From the NCBI GenBank assembly GCA_965222975.1, contig CBDCVJ010000044.1, forward strand, positions 218,936 to 282,935: a DNA stretch of 64,000 nt, given 5' to 3'. Below are positions 27,706-36,857 of this stretch, one piece after another. Every line of letters begins with the position of its first letter. Positions within the stretch are counted from its first letter, which is position 1. This DNA is from UBA6168 sp965222975 (lineage in GTDB: Bacteria > Bacteroidota > Bacteroidia > Chitinophagales > Saprospiraceae). The notes below the pieces were generated by a model. The model had not been told where the DNA came from and did no database searches. It was given only the letters and a program-made list of their open reading frames with translations. The position numbers were made by a program, and so were the translations under genes.

Positions 27706-28551
27706 ATGCAACTTGAAAACGTGGCTCAAAACCTCACCAAACACACATTCACCATCAAAGATGCCGTCATCGCCGCCTATGAAGATGGATTTGGCAAGCC
27801 GGTGTTGTTACTGCACGGTGCGCCGGATACCTATGAGATGTGGCTACCACTCATGGCACATTTGAGATGCCGCTATCGTTCAATTGCCATCGATCTGCCA
27901 GGGTTTGGGCAATCGACATTGCCGGATGATTTTGACCTATCGCTGGATAACATGGCTGATTTCATTCGAGATTTGATCGAGGCGTTAGAGATTAATGAGC
28001 CGGTTGCGCTGGTTACAACAGATTTTGGCGGTCATTATGGTCTGGCATTTGCTGTAAAATACCCCAACCACTTACGGGGAATCGCTATCTCTAATACAAA
28101 CTTCTTTTCCGATTACCGGTGGCATCCCTTCGCCAGAATATATCGTGTGCCAATTTTGGGAGAGTTATTGCTATTCCTGGCGGGAAATTCCAAGGCGATG
28201 ATGTACAAATCGCTAAAGACCTATGCCCCGCAGTTGCCAGATAGTTACATCGATAGCTCGCATGCAACCGGATTTGGTTCTCCATCCGTACGCAAAACGC
28301 TGCTACGCATGTATCGGGCACGCGATTCAAAGGACTTTGTCGGTTGGGAGGAGCAGCTTATTACCCTGCTGGAACAGAAACCGGCCATTGTGCTGTGGGG
28401 TGATCAAGATCCCTTCATCAGTCCGGACTATGGTGATCGATTTGGTAAGGCAGAAGTACATCATTTTAAGGAGTACAGCCATTGGCTTCCCCTTGAAGCC
28501 CCCGATCACTATGCGGCTAAACTACTACCCTGGTTGGATGGGCTATCCTGA
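27706..28551 (+). CDS. Alpha/beta hydrolase with Asp nucleophile (dehalogenase/epoxide hydrolase-like)
   Basis: 281 residues from the ATG at 27706, which follows CCGGAGAAGAAATTT. The oxyanion-hole motif LLHGAPDTYEMW starts near residue 35. The nucleophile elbow reads VTTDFGGHYG, placing Asp106 where lipases have Ser. The acid is in LWGDQDPF and the His in SHWLPLEAPD. An Asp nucleophile is typical of haloalkane and haloacid dehalogenases and epoxide hydrolases. The divergent TetR and strong promoter suggest induction by the substrate. Exact substrate unknown. Confidence 0.82.
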   Translation: MQLENVAQNLTKHTFTIKDAVIAAYEDGFGKPVLLLHGAPDTYEMWLPLMAHLRCRYRSIAIDLPGFGQSTLPDDFDLSLDNMADFIRDLIEALEINEPVALVTTDFGGHYGLAFAVKYPNHLRGIAISNTNFFSDYRWHPFARIYRVPILGELLLFLAGNSKAMMYKSLKTYAPQLPDSYIDSSHATGFGSPSVRKTLLRMYRARDSKDFVGWEEQLITLLEQKPAIVLWGDQDPFISPDYGDRFGKAEVHHFKEYSHWLPLEAPDHYAAKLLPWLDGLS

Positions 28552-28576
28552 TCAGAAATAAAAGCGTGTAATCATA

Positions 28577-31500
28577 TCAACTGTATCGCAAGGCTTCCGC
28601 CGGATAAATGCGCGATGCTCGAACCGCAGGCACAATTGTGGTTAGCATAGCAAAGAGATACGCGCCCAAGAGAATGAGGCTGATTTGTAGCCAGGGCATC
28701 GAAAAACCCTGACCTTCGGTAACAAAGGCATAAAATTCAGCAATAATGTTCTGACCAAGAATCAGCCCTGTAATTGCGCCGATGCCCAGACCACATACGG
28801 CGATGAAGCTAGACTCCATCACAAATAATAGGGCCACCATCCGTGGCTGATAGCCAATGGCCCGCAGCATACCCACCTGTTGCCGCCGTTCGACGACGGT
28901 ACGACTGCTGATCACGCCCAAAGCGGCAATGCCGACCAACAACCCCAACGCCATAAACCCTTGAAACAGTTGAAGAATCCCCCGGGTGAGGGCTTGACCA
29001 GCAGCAAATTCCTCAGCCATAACTGTCGCATCCAGACCGCTGCTCAGAAAGGCACGTTCAATGGCTTGAGCGACGGCTCTCACCTCAACCCCGTCATGAA
29101 CCTTGACATAGAAGTTGTCAGGTGCAATAGGCGCGCCGGACAGGCGTTCAATGAGGCGTTCATTGACCTGGAAAACACCGCCGGCCAGGGTGGTATTCTG
29201 GGCCAGAACGCCGATAACTTGTACGGTCTGCGGTGTGCTGGTATCTGCATTTTGGAAAGTCGTCAACGATTGCAATTCAAGCATGATTTCCGGCATCGAT
29301 GCGACGCTCGTCGGTGAGTCGGGCAAGGTGAGGTCCGTCAGATTTAAGCGAGGCAGGTTAAGTGCATCATCAGGCGCATTGGATGATGTATCCTCGGTTA
29401 CGTCACCGGTTGGGTCTTCAGCAGAAGCCTCAATTTGCTCGAAGAGATCAGTTTCATCAGTGGTTATCTGTGCGCTAACAATGGCGACATTGTCACGTTC
29501 ACGAAGCGCTTGCCACACGGCGGCATCACTCTCAAAACCGGGGGCACGCATTTGGAAGGTGTATATTTGCTGCGCTTGCTCAAGATAGTCTTGGTTCAGC
29601 CCCGTTAGCAGAAGTTCGCTGTATCCGGTATCATCTGCACCAGAGTCAGGCTGTTGGGCAACGGTATTAAAGCGACTGATGCGTGCCACCGCAGCAACAT
29701 CAGCGGCAGGGAAATCAGGCCGGCCAGCTATCTGGGCGGACAGGTCAGTGATGGGGTTGAAAAAGCTTAATAGGGTCGAGCTGACCTCTATCTCGAACCC
29801 GGCACTCCGTTCGGCAGCAGGGGTGACGGTGGCTTGCGTCGCCCTGATGACAATCGCCATAATGGTTACAGTGGTGATGATCATCGCAAATAGGAGCATC
29901 GCCATGCCGGTGCGGAAACGGGCGTGCAGTGGATAAGCAATGGCAATTTTAAGGACAGGCGTCAGCGGGCCGATACCGCCAAATAGACGATTGACCAGCC
30001 AAAGCAACCCATCGGCGTTAAACATAACGGTCAAAATGGCTCCCAGAATAATGAGCGGCCCGGTCAGCGCGAAGGAGGCCAGCACCGCACTGGGATCTTG
30101 TTGGAAGATTGAGCCTCGCCCGCCGAGTAGTGAACTCCACGGTATAGCCCATATCGCCAGTAGCCCCAGCCCCAGCAGCGAGTAAACCACCCGGTCTCGC
30201 TGGTCTGGGCGAAATGCGGTGCGGGCTAAAATCCAGCTTAGTAACAGAGCAAGGCCCGTCAGCCCCAGCGATATACCTAGTTGTACTTGCGTGACTTCGA
30301 GTGTGCCGGAATCAAAGGCAAGGTATACCCCAGCGAACAGCAAAATTGGGGCTAAGATGATAGGCCAAAGGCGTCGCCAACGCGGCAAGCGTTTACTAAA
30401 GTTACTTTCCGGTAAGTCGCGGATGGCAGCGACAATGTTGAGATGGCTCATCCGCCACGAGGCAAAGGTTACTACCAAAAAGGTGAGTAACACCCCTAGA
30501 CAATAAGCGATGATAACGGACGTGGGTACAATCTTGAAGCGAAAGGTGAAGAGGCTGCTCTGCACCTGATCGCTCAGGTTGCGGGCTAGGTCATTGAATA
30601 GACCGCCAATGAAGCCGATCATGGCGTAGGAAATAGCCAGCCCCAAGGCCACGCCCAACGCCGCCGCCGCCAGATCATAGACAATACCCTCGGTGACAAA
30701 CATCTGCACCAAATGACGCCGCTGTACACCAATGGCGCGGGCGATGCCCATCTCACTACGACGTTCGGCAGCCAACATCACAAAAATCAGGAAGATCAAC
30801 AATACAGCAGCCAAAATCGAAAAGATGCCAAATAATGAGAAGATGGAACTGGAGACCACGCCACCGACGTTGGCGGCGGTCACAACGGTCTGCTTGCTGA
30901 GTGGCTCCAGCAGTTCGAGTTCACTCAGGTGGCGGACAGCATCTTTGATCTCATCGGCGTGGGTCTCAGGCCAGTCAACATCTTCGATCAGCCAAATTTG
31001 TACAAAACGATTAGCCAGTGAGAGGCGCAGATCATCACTCAAATCCGGTTCATTCAACGCAGCCTGTAAGACCGTCAGATCGTTCACAAACCGATCAAAC
31101 GGGATTACACTCTCGAACAAATTGGCGATGATAGCAGGCGGCGGATCACCGTCAAACAGATCGGCTTCAGCTTCAGCCGCGATATGTGTTTCAAGGACTA
31201 TCTTGACCGCCGGCTCTCGTAGTAAGCTGAACAACCGTGTAACACCATCCTCATTGAGGGCCAGTACTCGCAGCCGCTCATTGACAGCGGCGGTATGCTC
31301 GATGCCCGAAACCGCATCACCCTGGTTGGACACGAGTACGGCGTTGACTTTATCCACCATAAAGAGCAATTGTTGGGCCTCATCGAGCGGCATAACGACG
31401 ACGGGTGACAGGGCCGCCATCGGGCCGGCCTCATCAACGATGCCTGCCACCCGGTATGGCACAGGCAGAGGCCCAATATGAATTTCGACCGTATCGCCAA

Positions 31501-32527
31501 CACGGGCATTGAGTCGCTCTGCCCCAATGCGATTCAGATAGACATCGCCCTGGCGCAAGGCCAACCCGAACTGTCCCAAGCGCTGGTCAATCTCCATGCC
31601 CAGCGTGTTGAGGTTAATGGTACTCAGCACCTCCGCTGAGAGCATATTGAGATCGGCTGGGTTCGTTAGCAGAGCATCCAACCCTAAATCTTCAAGGTTA
31701 GACTGTTCCAAGTTACCTCCACCGGTCTGACCAGTGAAGGCCATCCTCAGCATGGCTACCCCCGCCAGGAGGTCGGCTATATCCTGATCGCTCAGATCGA
31801 ACTCAGTGATCAGCGGTGCCAAAGCATCCGTCGAACCGCTAGTTAGTGAAAAAAGGTTCGCAGACAGCTCAAAAATGTTACCCACACCGGGTCGTAAACG
31901 AGTCATATCAGCCGGTTCGCCATTGAGGGTACGCAGGCCAAATTGGGTCTGATATTCGTCATCAACGGCGAAGATGAAGCCAAATGGCTCACCTTGCCCA
32001 CTATTGACGTCTCGGACAATCGTTGGAAAGATGATGGCGGGCGCAACACTTTCGATGAGGGGTTCGTCCGCAATCTTGGCGCGTAATTCAGCGTAACGCG
32101 CTTCGCTGATACCGGGCAGCCCTTCATCAAGAAGGGCAAAGATGCTGGTCAGACCGCCTTGAAAGAGGGCGGGGGTCGACTCGGCATTTGTAGCTCCAGA
32201 TTCGTTGTCGATGTCGCTGGTGTCAACACCAAACTGCGCCAACGTTGCCAGCAGCGGCGGGGATAGAATCTCATCGATTTCGCCATAAGCTTCAACCGCC
32301 TGACTGGTCACGGAATGATCGAGCGTATCCCCCGTACTGAGAGAACTAATAATGATGACTGTACTCAGGGTCAGACCGATGATGATCAGGAGTGACTGGG
32401 TCGGGCGGCGCGGAATGTTGCGGACCCCAAGTTTGGCCATAATCGGCTGGCGTACTGACAAGAAGCCTAGAATGCCCAGGAGCAGGGTCAGGATAATAAC
32501 CAGAACGATGGCAATATTAGTCAGCAT
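28577..32527 (-). CDS. Giant FtsX-like ABC transporter permease
   Basis: About 1316 residues from the ATG at 32527, preceded by GGGAGAATTGTTG. Two FtsX-type membrane modules (about 580-730 and 1190-1310) each show the helix-plus-basic loop pattern (AAERRSEMGIARAIGVQRRH; VERRQQVGMLRAIGYQP). Several more helices lie between them and two extracytoplasmic MacB-like domains interrupt the protein. N-terminal helices are IAIVLVIILTLLLGILGFL and LLIIIGLTLSTVIIISSL. It overlaps the ATPase gene by 11 bp. Family members release lipoproteins, export small molecules or transmit mechanical signals rather than import. The substrate is unknown. Confidence 0.87.
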   Translation of the reverse strand: MLTNIAIVLVIILTLLLGILGFLSVRQPIMAKLGVRNIPRRPTQSLLIIIGLTLSTVIIISSLSTGDTLDHSVTSQAVEAYGEIDEILSPPLLATLAQFGVDTSDIDNESGATNAESTPALFQGGLTSIFALLDEGLPGISEARYAELRAKIADEPLIESVAPAIIFPTIVRDVNSGQGEPFGFIFAVDDEYQTQFGLRTLNGEPADMTRLRPGVGNIFELSANLFSLTSGSTDALAPLITEFDLSDQDIADLLAGVAMLRMAFTGQTGGGNLEQSNLEDLGLDALLTNPADLNMLSAEVLSTINLNTLGMEIDQRLGQFGLALRQGDVYLNRIGAERLNARVGDTVEIHIGPLPVPYRVAGIVDEAGPMAALSPVVVMPLDEAQQLLFMVDKVNAVLVSNQGDAVSGIEHTAAVNERLRVLALNEDGVTRLFSLLREPAVKIVLETHIAAEAEADLFDGDPPPAIIANLFESVIPFDRFVNDLTVLQAALNEPDLSDDLRLSLANRFVQIWLIEDVDWPETHADEIKDAVRHLSELELLEPLSKQTVVTAANVGGVVSSSIFSLFGIFSILAAVLLIFLIFVMLAAERRSEMGIARAIGVQRRHLVQMFVTEGIVYDLAAAALGVALGLAISYAMIGFIGGLFNDLARNLSDQVQSSLFTFRFKIVPTSVIIAYCLGVLLTFLVVTFASWRMSHLNIVAAIRDLPESNFSKRLPRWRRLWPIILAPILLFAGVYLAFDSGTLEVTQVQLGISLGLTGLALLLSWILARTAFRPDQRDRVVYSLLGLGLLAIWAIPWSSLLGGRGSIFQQDPSAVLASFALTGPLIILGAILTVMFNADGLLWLVNRLFGGIGPLTPVLKIAIAYPLHARFRTGMAMLLFAMIITTVTIMAIVIRATQATVTPAAERSAGFEIEVSSTLLSFFNPITDLSAQIAGRPDFPAADVAAVARISRFNTVAQQPDSGADDTGYSELLLTGLNQDYLEQAQQIYTFQMRAPGFESDAAVWQALRERDNVAIVSAQITTDETDLFEQIEASAEDPTGDVTEDTSSNAPDDALNLPRLNLTDLTLPDSPTSVASMPEIMLELQSLTTFQNADTSTPQTVQVIGVLAQNTTLAGGVFQVNERLIERLSGAPIAPDNFYVKVHDGVEVRAVAQAIERAFLSSGLDATVMAEEFAAGQALTRGILQLFQGFMALGLLVGIAALGVISSRTVVERRQQVGMLRAIGYQPRMVALLFVMESSFIAVCGLGIGAITGLILGQNIIAEFYAFVTEGQGFSMPWLQISLILLGAYLFAMLTTIVPAVRASRIYPAEALRYS

Positions 32528-33224
32528 CAACAATTCTCCCATCGTTCATACGAATGATCCGGTCACATTGCGCCCCCACATCGGGGTCGTGGGTGACAAT
32601 GACGAACGTTTGTTGCTCGGCCTCATTGAGCCGGCGCAGGCTGTGCAGAATGTCCTCTGCGGTCTGGCTATCGAGGTTACCCGTCGGTTCATCAGCCCAA
32701 ATGATGGCTGGGTTGTTACCCAAGGCGCGAGCAATGGTCACCCGCTGTCGCTGACCGCCGGAAAGCTCCGCCGGTCGATGGTCGGCTCGGTCGGCCAACC
32801 CAACTTGATTGAGTACGGCCAGGGCACGTTCGCGGGCAGCTTTTGGCGGGGTACCGCTGACCAGCAAGGGCATCTCCACATTTTCAACAGCCGTCAAGAC
32901 GGGTAGCAGATTGTAGGTTTGAAAGACAAATCCCATCCGTTGGGCACGGTATGTGGTACGAACAGTATCGGCCATTTTACGCAATGATGTACCCTCAATG
33001 ATGACATCGCCGGAGTCGAAGTCATCGAGGCCAGAGAGACAGTTGAGCAGCGTGGTCTTGCCGCAGCCGGATGGCCCCATCACCGCCACCATCTCCCCTT
33101 TTTCTATGGCAAGATTGACGGCCCGCAGGGCTTGCACTTCAATCTTGCCGTTGTTGTAGACCTTGTTGAGATGTTCGGCAACAATGATGTAGCCGTTATG
33201 ATTCTGGTTCAATTGTTGTGACAT
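32517..33224 (-). CDS. ABC transporter ATPase, LolD/MacB type
   Basis: 235 residues from the ATG at 33224, preceded by GGAGGAGGTGAGCGTT. Walker A is GPSGCGKTT, the signature is LSGGQRQRVTIARALG and Walker B is IIWADEPTGNLDS, with the IARALG and GNLD wording typical of LolD/MacB. It partners with the FtsX-like permease translated from the same mRNA. The 284 bp upstream, between this gene and the CRISPR array, contain its promoter region and no other feature I recognise. Confidence 0.92.
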   Translation of the reverse strand: MSQQLNQNHNGYIIVAEHLNKVYNNGKIEVQALRAVNLAIEKGEMVAVMGPSGCGKTTLLNCLSGLDDFDSGDVIIEGTSLRKMADTVRTTYRAQRMGFVFQTYNLLPVLTAVENVEMPLLVSGTPPKAARERALAVLNQVGLADRADHRPAELSGGQRQRVTIARALGNNPAIIWADEPTGNLDSQTAEDILHSLRRLNEAEQQTFVIVTHDPDVGAQCDRIIRMNDGRIVDAD

Positions 33225-33507
33225 AACGCTCACCTCCTCCTCTTTAGATACGATCAATACGTAATTTCGTTGCTGATCTATCGTAATTCTGGCGAGATAT
33301 TGGCTGAAGCAATTATATAGGTTCAGGTTAGTCTATGGAGGGATAGACGAGGGAAAAAATAGGTTTCGAAATACGAGGTATAGGTTCCGTTGGATGACGC
33401 ACAAGGGTCAAAAAACGGGGCGAGTCTTGAAACCGGGACCCATTTTTCGGCATCTAAGGACCGTCCGATGGAACCGAAGGGCCGAAAAACAGCCTCTGAA
33501 AAGCAAC

Positions 33508-34680
33508 GTTTCAGTATCCTCGACTGGATCGTTTTCTCTGGAACCGACCCCCACGCGAATACCCCGGAAGGCTCTGTGATCTTTCAGTATCCTCGACTGG
33601 ATCGTTTTCTCTGGAACCGCGCAGCCTTAGTCCTGGTGGAGGCCGCTTTCTTTCTTTCAGTATCCTCGACTGGATCGTTTTCTCTGGAACCATTTCCACC
33701 CAGACTGCCAAACTGAGTGTGTGGCATCTTTCAGTATCCTCGACTGGATCGTTTTCTCTGGAACGGTGGATGGAGAGACCGGTTACTACCGGACAGATTC
33801 TTTCAGTATCCTCGACTGGATCGTTTTCTCTGGAACACGATGGCAGTTCAGGCCATGTGAAATCTGCTATGATCTTTCAGTATCCTCGACTGGATCGTTT
33901 TCTCTGGAACGATGGACATTCAGCAGGTTTCTATCTGGACAATCGACTTTCAGTATCCTCGACTGGATCGTTTTCTCTGGAACCTTGTTTATTTTTGGAT
34001 CACTCAACAGTAACGAAACTTTCAGTATCCTCGACTGGATCGTTTTCTCTGGAACCTGACTCGGCGTCCCATGTCTGAGCTTATCTATGATTCTTTCAGT
34101 ATCCTCGACTGGATCGTTTTCTCTGGAACGTCGTAGGTTTATTACATCATAACATAATCCATAGTCTTTCAGTATCCTCGACTGGATCGTTTTCTCTGGA
34201 ACTTCAGGAGTCGCTATTGCTTTAAGTTGAGTTATTACTTTCAGTATCCTCGACTGGATCGTTTTCTCTGGAACTGGCCATGCCGGTAGCCTGAATGTCG
34301 CGGTATTTTTCTTTCAGTATCCTCGACTGGATCGTTTTCTCTGGAACCTTGAACTTGGACCCGGCCCAGCGCCCCTTGCTGTCTTTCAGTATCCTCGACT
34401 GGATCGTTTTCTCTGGAACGTCTTTGCCTGTGTCCGTATTCTGGCGGAGTCGGTCTTTCAGTATCCTCGACTGGATCGTTTTCTCTGGAACTGCCTGACC
34501 CGCTCACCCCTCTACCATATCGAGCTTCTTTCAGTATCCTCGACTGGATCGTTTTCTCTGGAACCAAGGTGACCAGGTGGAGCTGGTGATTGTGATTAAG
34601 CACTTTCAGTATCCTCGACTGGATCGTTTTCTCTGGAACCGCAGCAAATGATCCGGCCCGGTCGCGTATTGTAGCTTTCA
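33508..34680 (-). CRISPR. CRISPR array, distal part (16 repeats)
   Basis: Sixteen 37-nt repeats; on the plus strand each starts CTTTCAGTATCC and ends TTTTCTCTGGAAC. They are separated by unique 35-38 nt spacers. After the 16th repeat (ends 34639) comes a 35-nt spacer and then only CTTTCA (34675-34680) of the next repeat, where an insertion sequence begins. Repeats look invariant except the first (33508-33544), which has G for the opening C. That fits a trailer end, so transcription from the right on the minus strand is likely; the crRNA handle would then end ACTGAAAG. This form is typical of type I-D-like repeats. Spacer sources cannot be told here. Confidence 0.97.
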
Positions 34681-34693
34681 CCTTAATTTTGTC

Positions 34694-36724
34694 CATTACA
34701 CTGAGTTGCAAATTTGGGTAGAAGAAATGGCTTGAATTGGATCGGAAGACTGAGTAGGCCAGTCAGCAACAGCAATAGCTTCAATATGTCGCATAGCGGA
34801 AGCGAACTGAGTCCGAACCGTCTCATCATAAACGCGGGCGTAGATCAGGGTCTTGTTAATGTCCTGATGGCCCAAGAATTTCTGCAAGGAGGTAATGGGC
34901 ATGCCTTGATTGACTAAAAAAGTGGCTAAAGTGTGGCGCAAACGATGGGGTGTCAAGGGTTCAATCTGGGCGAGTTTCCCAAATCGTTGGAGACGATCAG
35001 GGATAAGATGGTCTTTGACAGCAACGCCTTTATAAATGAGCAAATGGTCGGAAGTGGCCTGTTCCCGGACAGCTAAATAGGCTTGCAAAACAGTGACCAA
35101 ATGCTCGGTCATGGGAATAACGCGGTCACGGTCTCCTTTACCGGCTTGAATGCGTAAGCGTTTGCCGCTCAAATCAAGGTCAGACAGTCGCAGATTAAGC
35201 ACTTCACTCTTACGCAAGCCTGTATGAGCAAGGAGATAGAACCAAGCTTGATTGAAACGGTCAGAGGGTGTATCAGCCTTGGTTTGCTCTTGAATCATTT
35301 TCTCCAGACGCTGGAACTCATCGGCTTTGAGATAACGGGGTAAATGGTCTCCAGTGGGCGGGGCTTTGACCTGGAGGATGGCCCCATTGGTAACCAATTC
35401 TTGTTCAAGCAGGTCCCGCCAGAAAGCACGAAAGATGGTCAGGTGAGCGGCAATAGAGCCAGGTTTGATGCCTGCTTCTTGTCTGGCATTGACGTAGGCC
35501 ACTAAATCGTGACGTTGCAGTTGGTTGAGTTGTTGCCAGTTGCGCTCCTTGACCAGCCAGGCTGTGATCCGACACAGGGTACTAAAATGACCGTGTATTT
35601 GGCTCTTGAGACGATGGGGTTGCCAACGAATACTGCGGCGTAGGGTATGACTGAGCAGTAATTGCTGTAGCCACACGGGCAGTTCAGTCGCTAAATGGGT
35701 CAGATTATCCAGCAGAATTTGGGGATCAGGTCGTTCATCTGGCTGAGAGGGAGCAAATAAGTCTGCTTCAGCGACCATAGGACTGGCCTGACGGGCATAG
35801 TGTTGCTCTAAACCCGCCATCGCTTTTTGAAAATCATGCCGGATCGTCGGGTCAGCCCCATCAATATAGCGTTGGGTGGTCTGCAAATCACGATGGCCCA
35901 ATAATTTGGCTAAGGCATCAATCGGCATCCCTTGCTCAACCAGACGACGGGCGTAAGTATGACGAAGCTGATGACAGGTAAACTTAATCCCGCTTTGTTG
36001 GCAATAGTGTTTCAAGCGATATTGAATGCCTGCCACACTCAACTGCCGCTGGTGATGATTGAGAAACATATAGGGCTGCTCTGTTTTGGGTCGTCTTGCC
36101 AACCAACGTTCAACGTAGCTCAGACTTTCGGCCGTTAGCCAAGTGATACGATCTTTATCGCCCTTGCCTCGAACCCGAATTCGGGCCAGACCATTTTGTC
36201 CAACCGGATGGAGACCAGTCAATTTCAGACCAGCCACTTCACCCACCCGCAGACCCGCACCAATCATCAACTCGAACATTGCTCGATCCCGTTCATCATC
36301 GACACGGCTGAGTAATTTGTCGACCGCTTCATCGCTCACATCTCGCGGCAGATGGTGCCCCATCCGAAGACTATGTCGTTTCCAGACTACCGGGTTCTGC
36401 AATCTTTCATTCTCCCCTGACCCGATCACATATTCGTAGAAGCTGGAGATCGCCGATAAGCGGCGATTGATCGTCGCTGCTTTGAGCCCTTGCTCACTTT
36501 GATCTTGAACGAACTCATCAATCTCTTGAACACGGATTTCGCCCAGCTTCTTGTTACCGACAAATTCGTTGAAAATGGCTAGTTCACTCATATAATGTTT
36601 GCTCGTGCTTCGCCCTGGATACCGATTGTCGACATATTTCTTGAATGCTTTAAGCTCGCTTCTCATCTGAGTTCCCCTTCTTGAGTTTGCTTTATTCTAC
36701 CCAAATTTGCAACTCAGTGTAATG
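34694..36724 (-). mobile_element. Nested element: tandem tyrosine recombinase between 30-bp inverted repeats
   Basis: A perfect 30-bp terminal inverted repeat (34694-34723 and 36695-36724; it contains ACTGAGTTGCAAATTTGGGT) bounds a single gene. The gene's stop codon and last codons lie inside the left inverted repeat, so the unit is very compact (2031 bp). It sits within the first bases of the surrounding DDE insertion sequence, which it split. Outermost bases could belong to the target. Such a one-gene element based on a fused double recombinase does not match any element class I know. Confidence 0.75.
34696..36666 (-). CDS. Fused double tyrosine recombinase (two XerC/D-like integrases in one chain)
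   Basis: 656 residues with two complete phage-integrase domains. The first (1-290) has a SAM-like N-terminal part and catalytic Arg140, Lys168, His232-Arg235 (HQLRHTYARR), His258 and Tyr267. The second (about 330-630) has Arg485, Lys510, His574-Arg577 (HRLRHTLATF), His600 and Tyr609. Each half alone has the size of a Xer-type recombinase. The start ATG follows AAGGGGAACTCAG. The C-terminal residues TQICNSV are encoded by the terminal inverted repeat. Two active sites per chain could let a dimer act as the tetramer other recombinases need. It presumably moves the element that carries it. Confidence 0.9.
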   Translation of the reverse strand: MRSELKAFKKYVDNRYPGRSTSKHYMSELAIFNEFVGNKKLGEIRVQEIDEFVQDQSEQGLKAATINRRLSAISSFYEYVIGSGENERLQNPVVWKRHSLRMGHHLPRDVSDEAVDKLLSRVDDERDRAMFELMIGAGLRVGEVAGLKLTGLHPVGQNGLARIRVRGKGDKDRITWLTAESLSYVERWLARRPKTEQPYMFLNHHQRQLSVAGIQYRLKHYCQQSGIKFTCHQLRHTYARRLVEQGMPIDALAKLLGHRDLQTTQRYIDGADPTIRHDFQKAMAGLEQHYARQASPMVAEADLFAPSQPDERPDPQILLDNLTHLATELPVWLQQLLLSHTLRRSIRWQPHRLKSQIHGHFSTLCRITAWLVKERNWQQLNQLQRHDLVAYVNARQEAGIKPGSIAAHLTIFRAFWRDLLEQELVTNGAILQVKAPPTGDHLPRYLKADEFQRLEKMIQEQTKADTPSDRFNQAWFYLLAHTGLRKSEVLNLRLSDLDLSGKRLRIQAGKGDRDRVIPMTEHLVTVLQAYLAVREQATSDHLLIYKGVAVKDHLIPDRLQRFGKLAQIEPLTPHRLRHTLATFLVNQGMPITSLQKFLGHQDINKTLIYARVYDETVRTQFASAMRHIEAIAVADWPTQSSDPIQAISSTQICNSV

Positions 36725-36857
36725 CGCAAACCGAACAGGTTTTAACTTATTCATCCAAACTGAGCAGGTTTTAACTCGATAAAATAGGTCAGAAACAAAG
36801 CCAAGGAGGTAAGATAAGAAAAGAACATTAGAGTTAGGCATCCAAGGAGAATTTGAA

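Noticed and set aside
34694..34723. The 30-bp inverted repeat considered as a terminator of the recombinase gene
   Set aside because: The same 30 bp occur inverted 2 kb away just upstream of the gene, which fits terminal repeats of an element, and there is no local stem-loop with a U tract.
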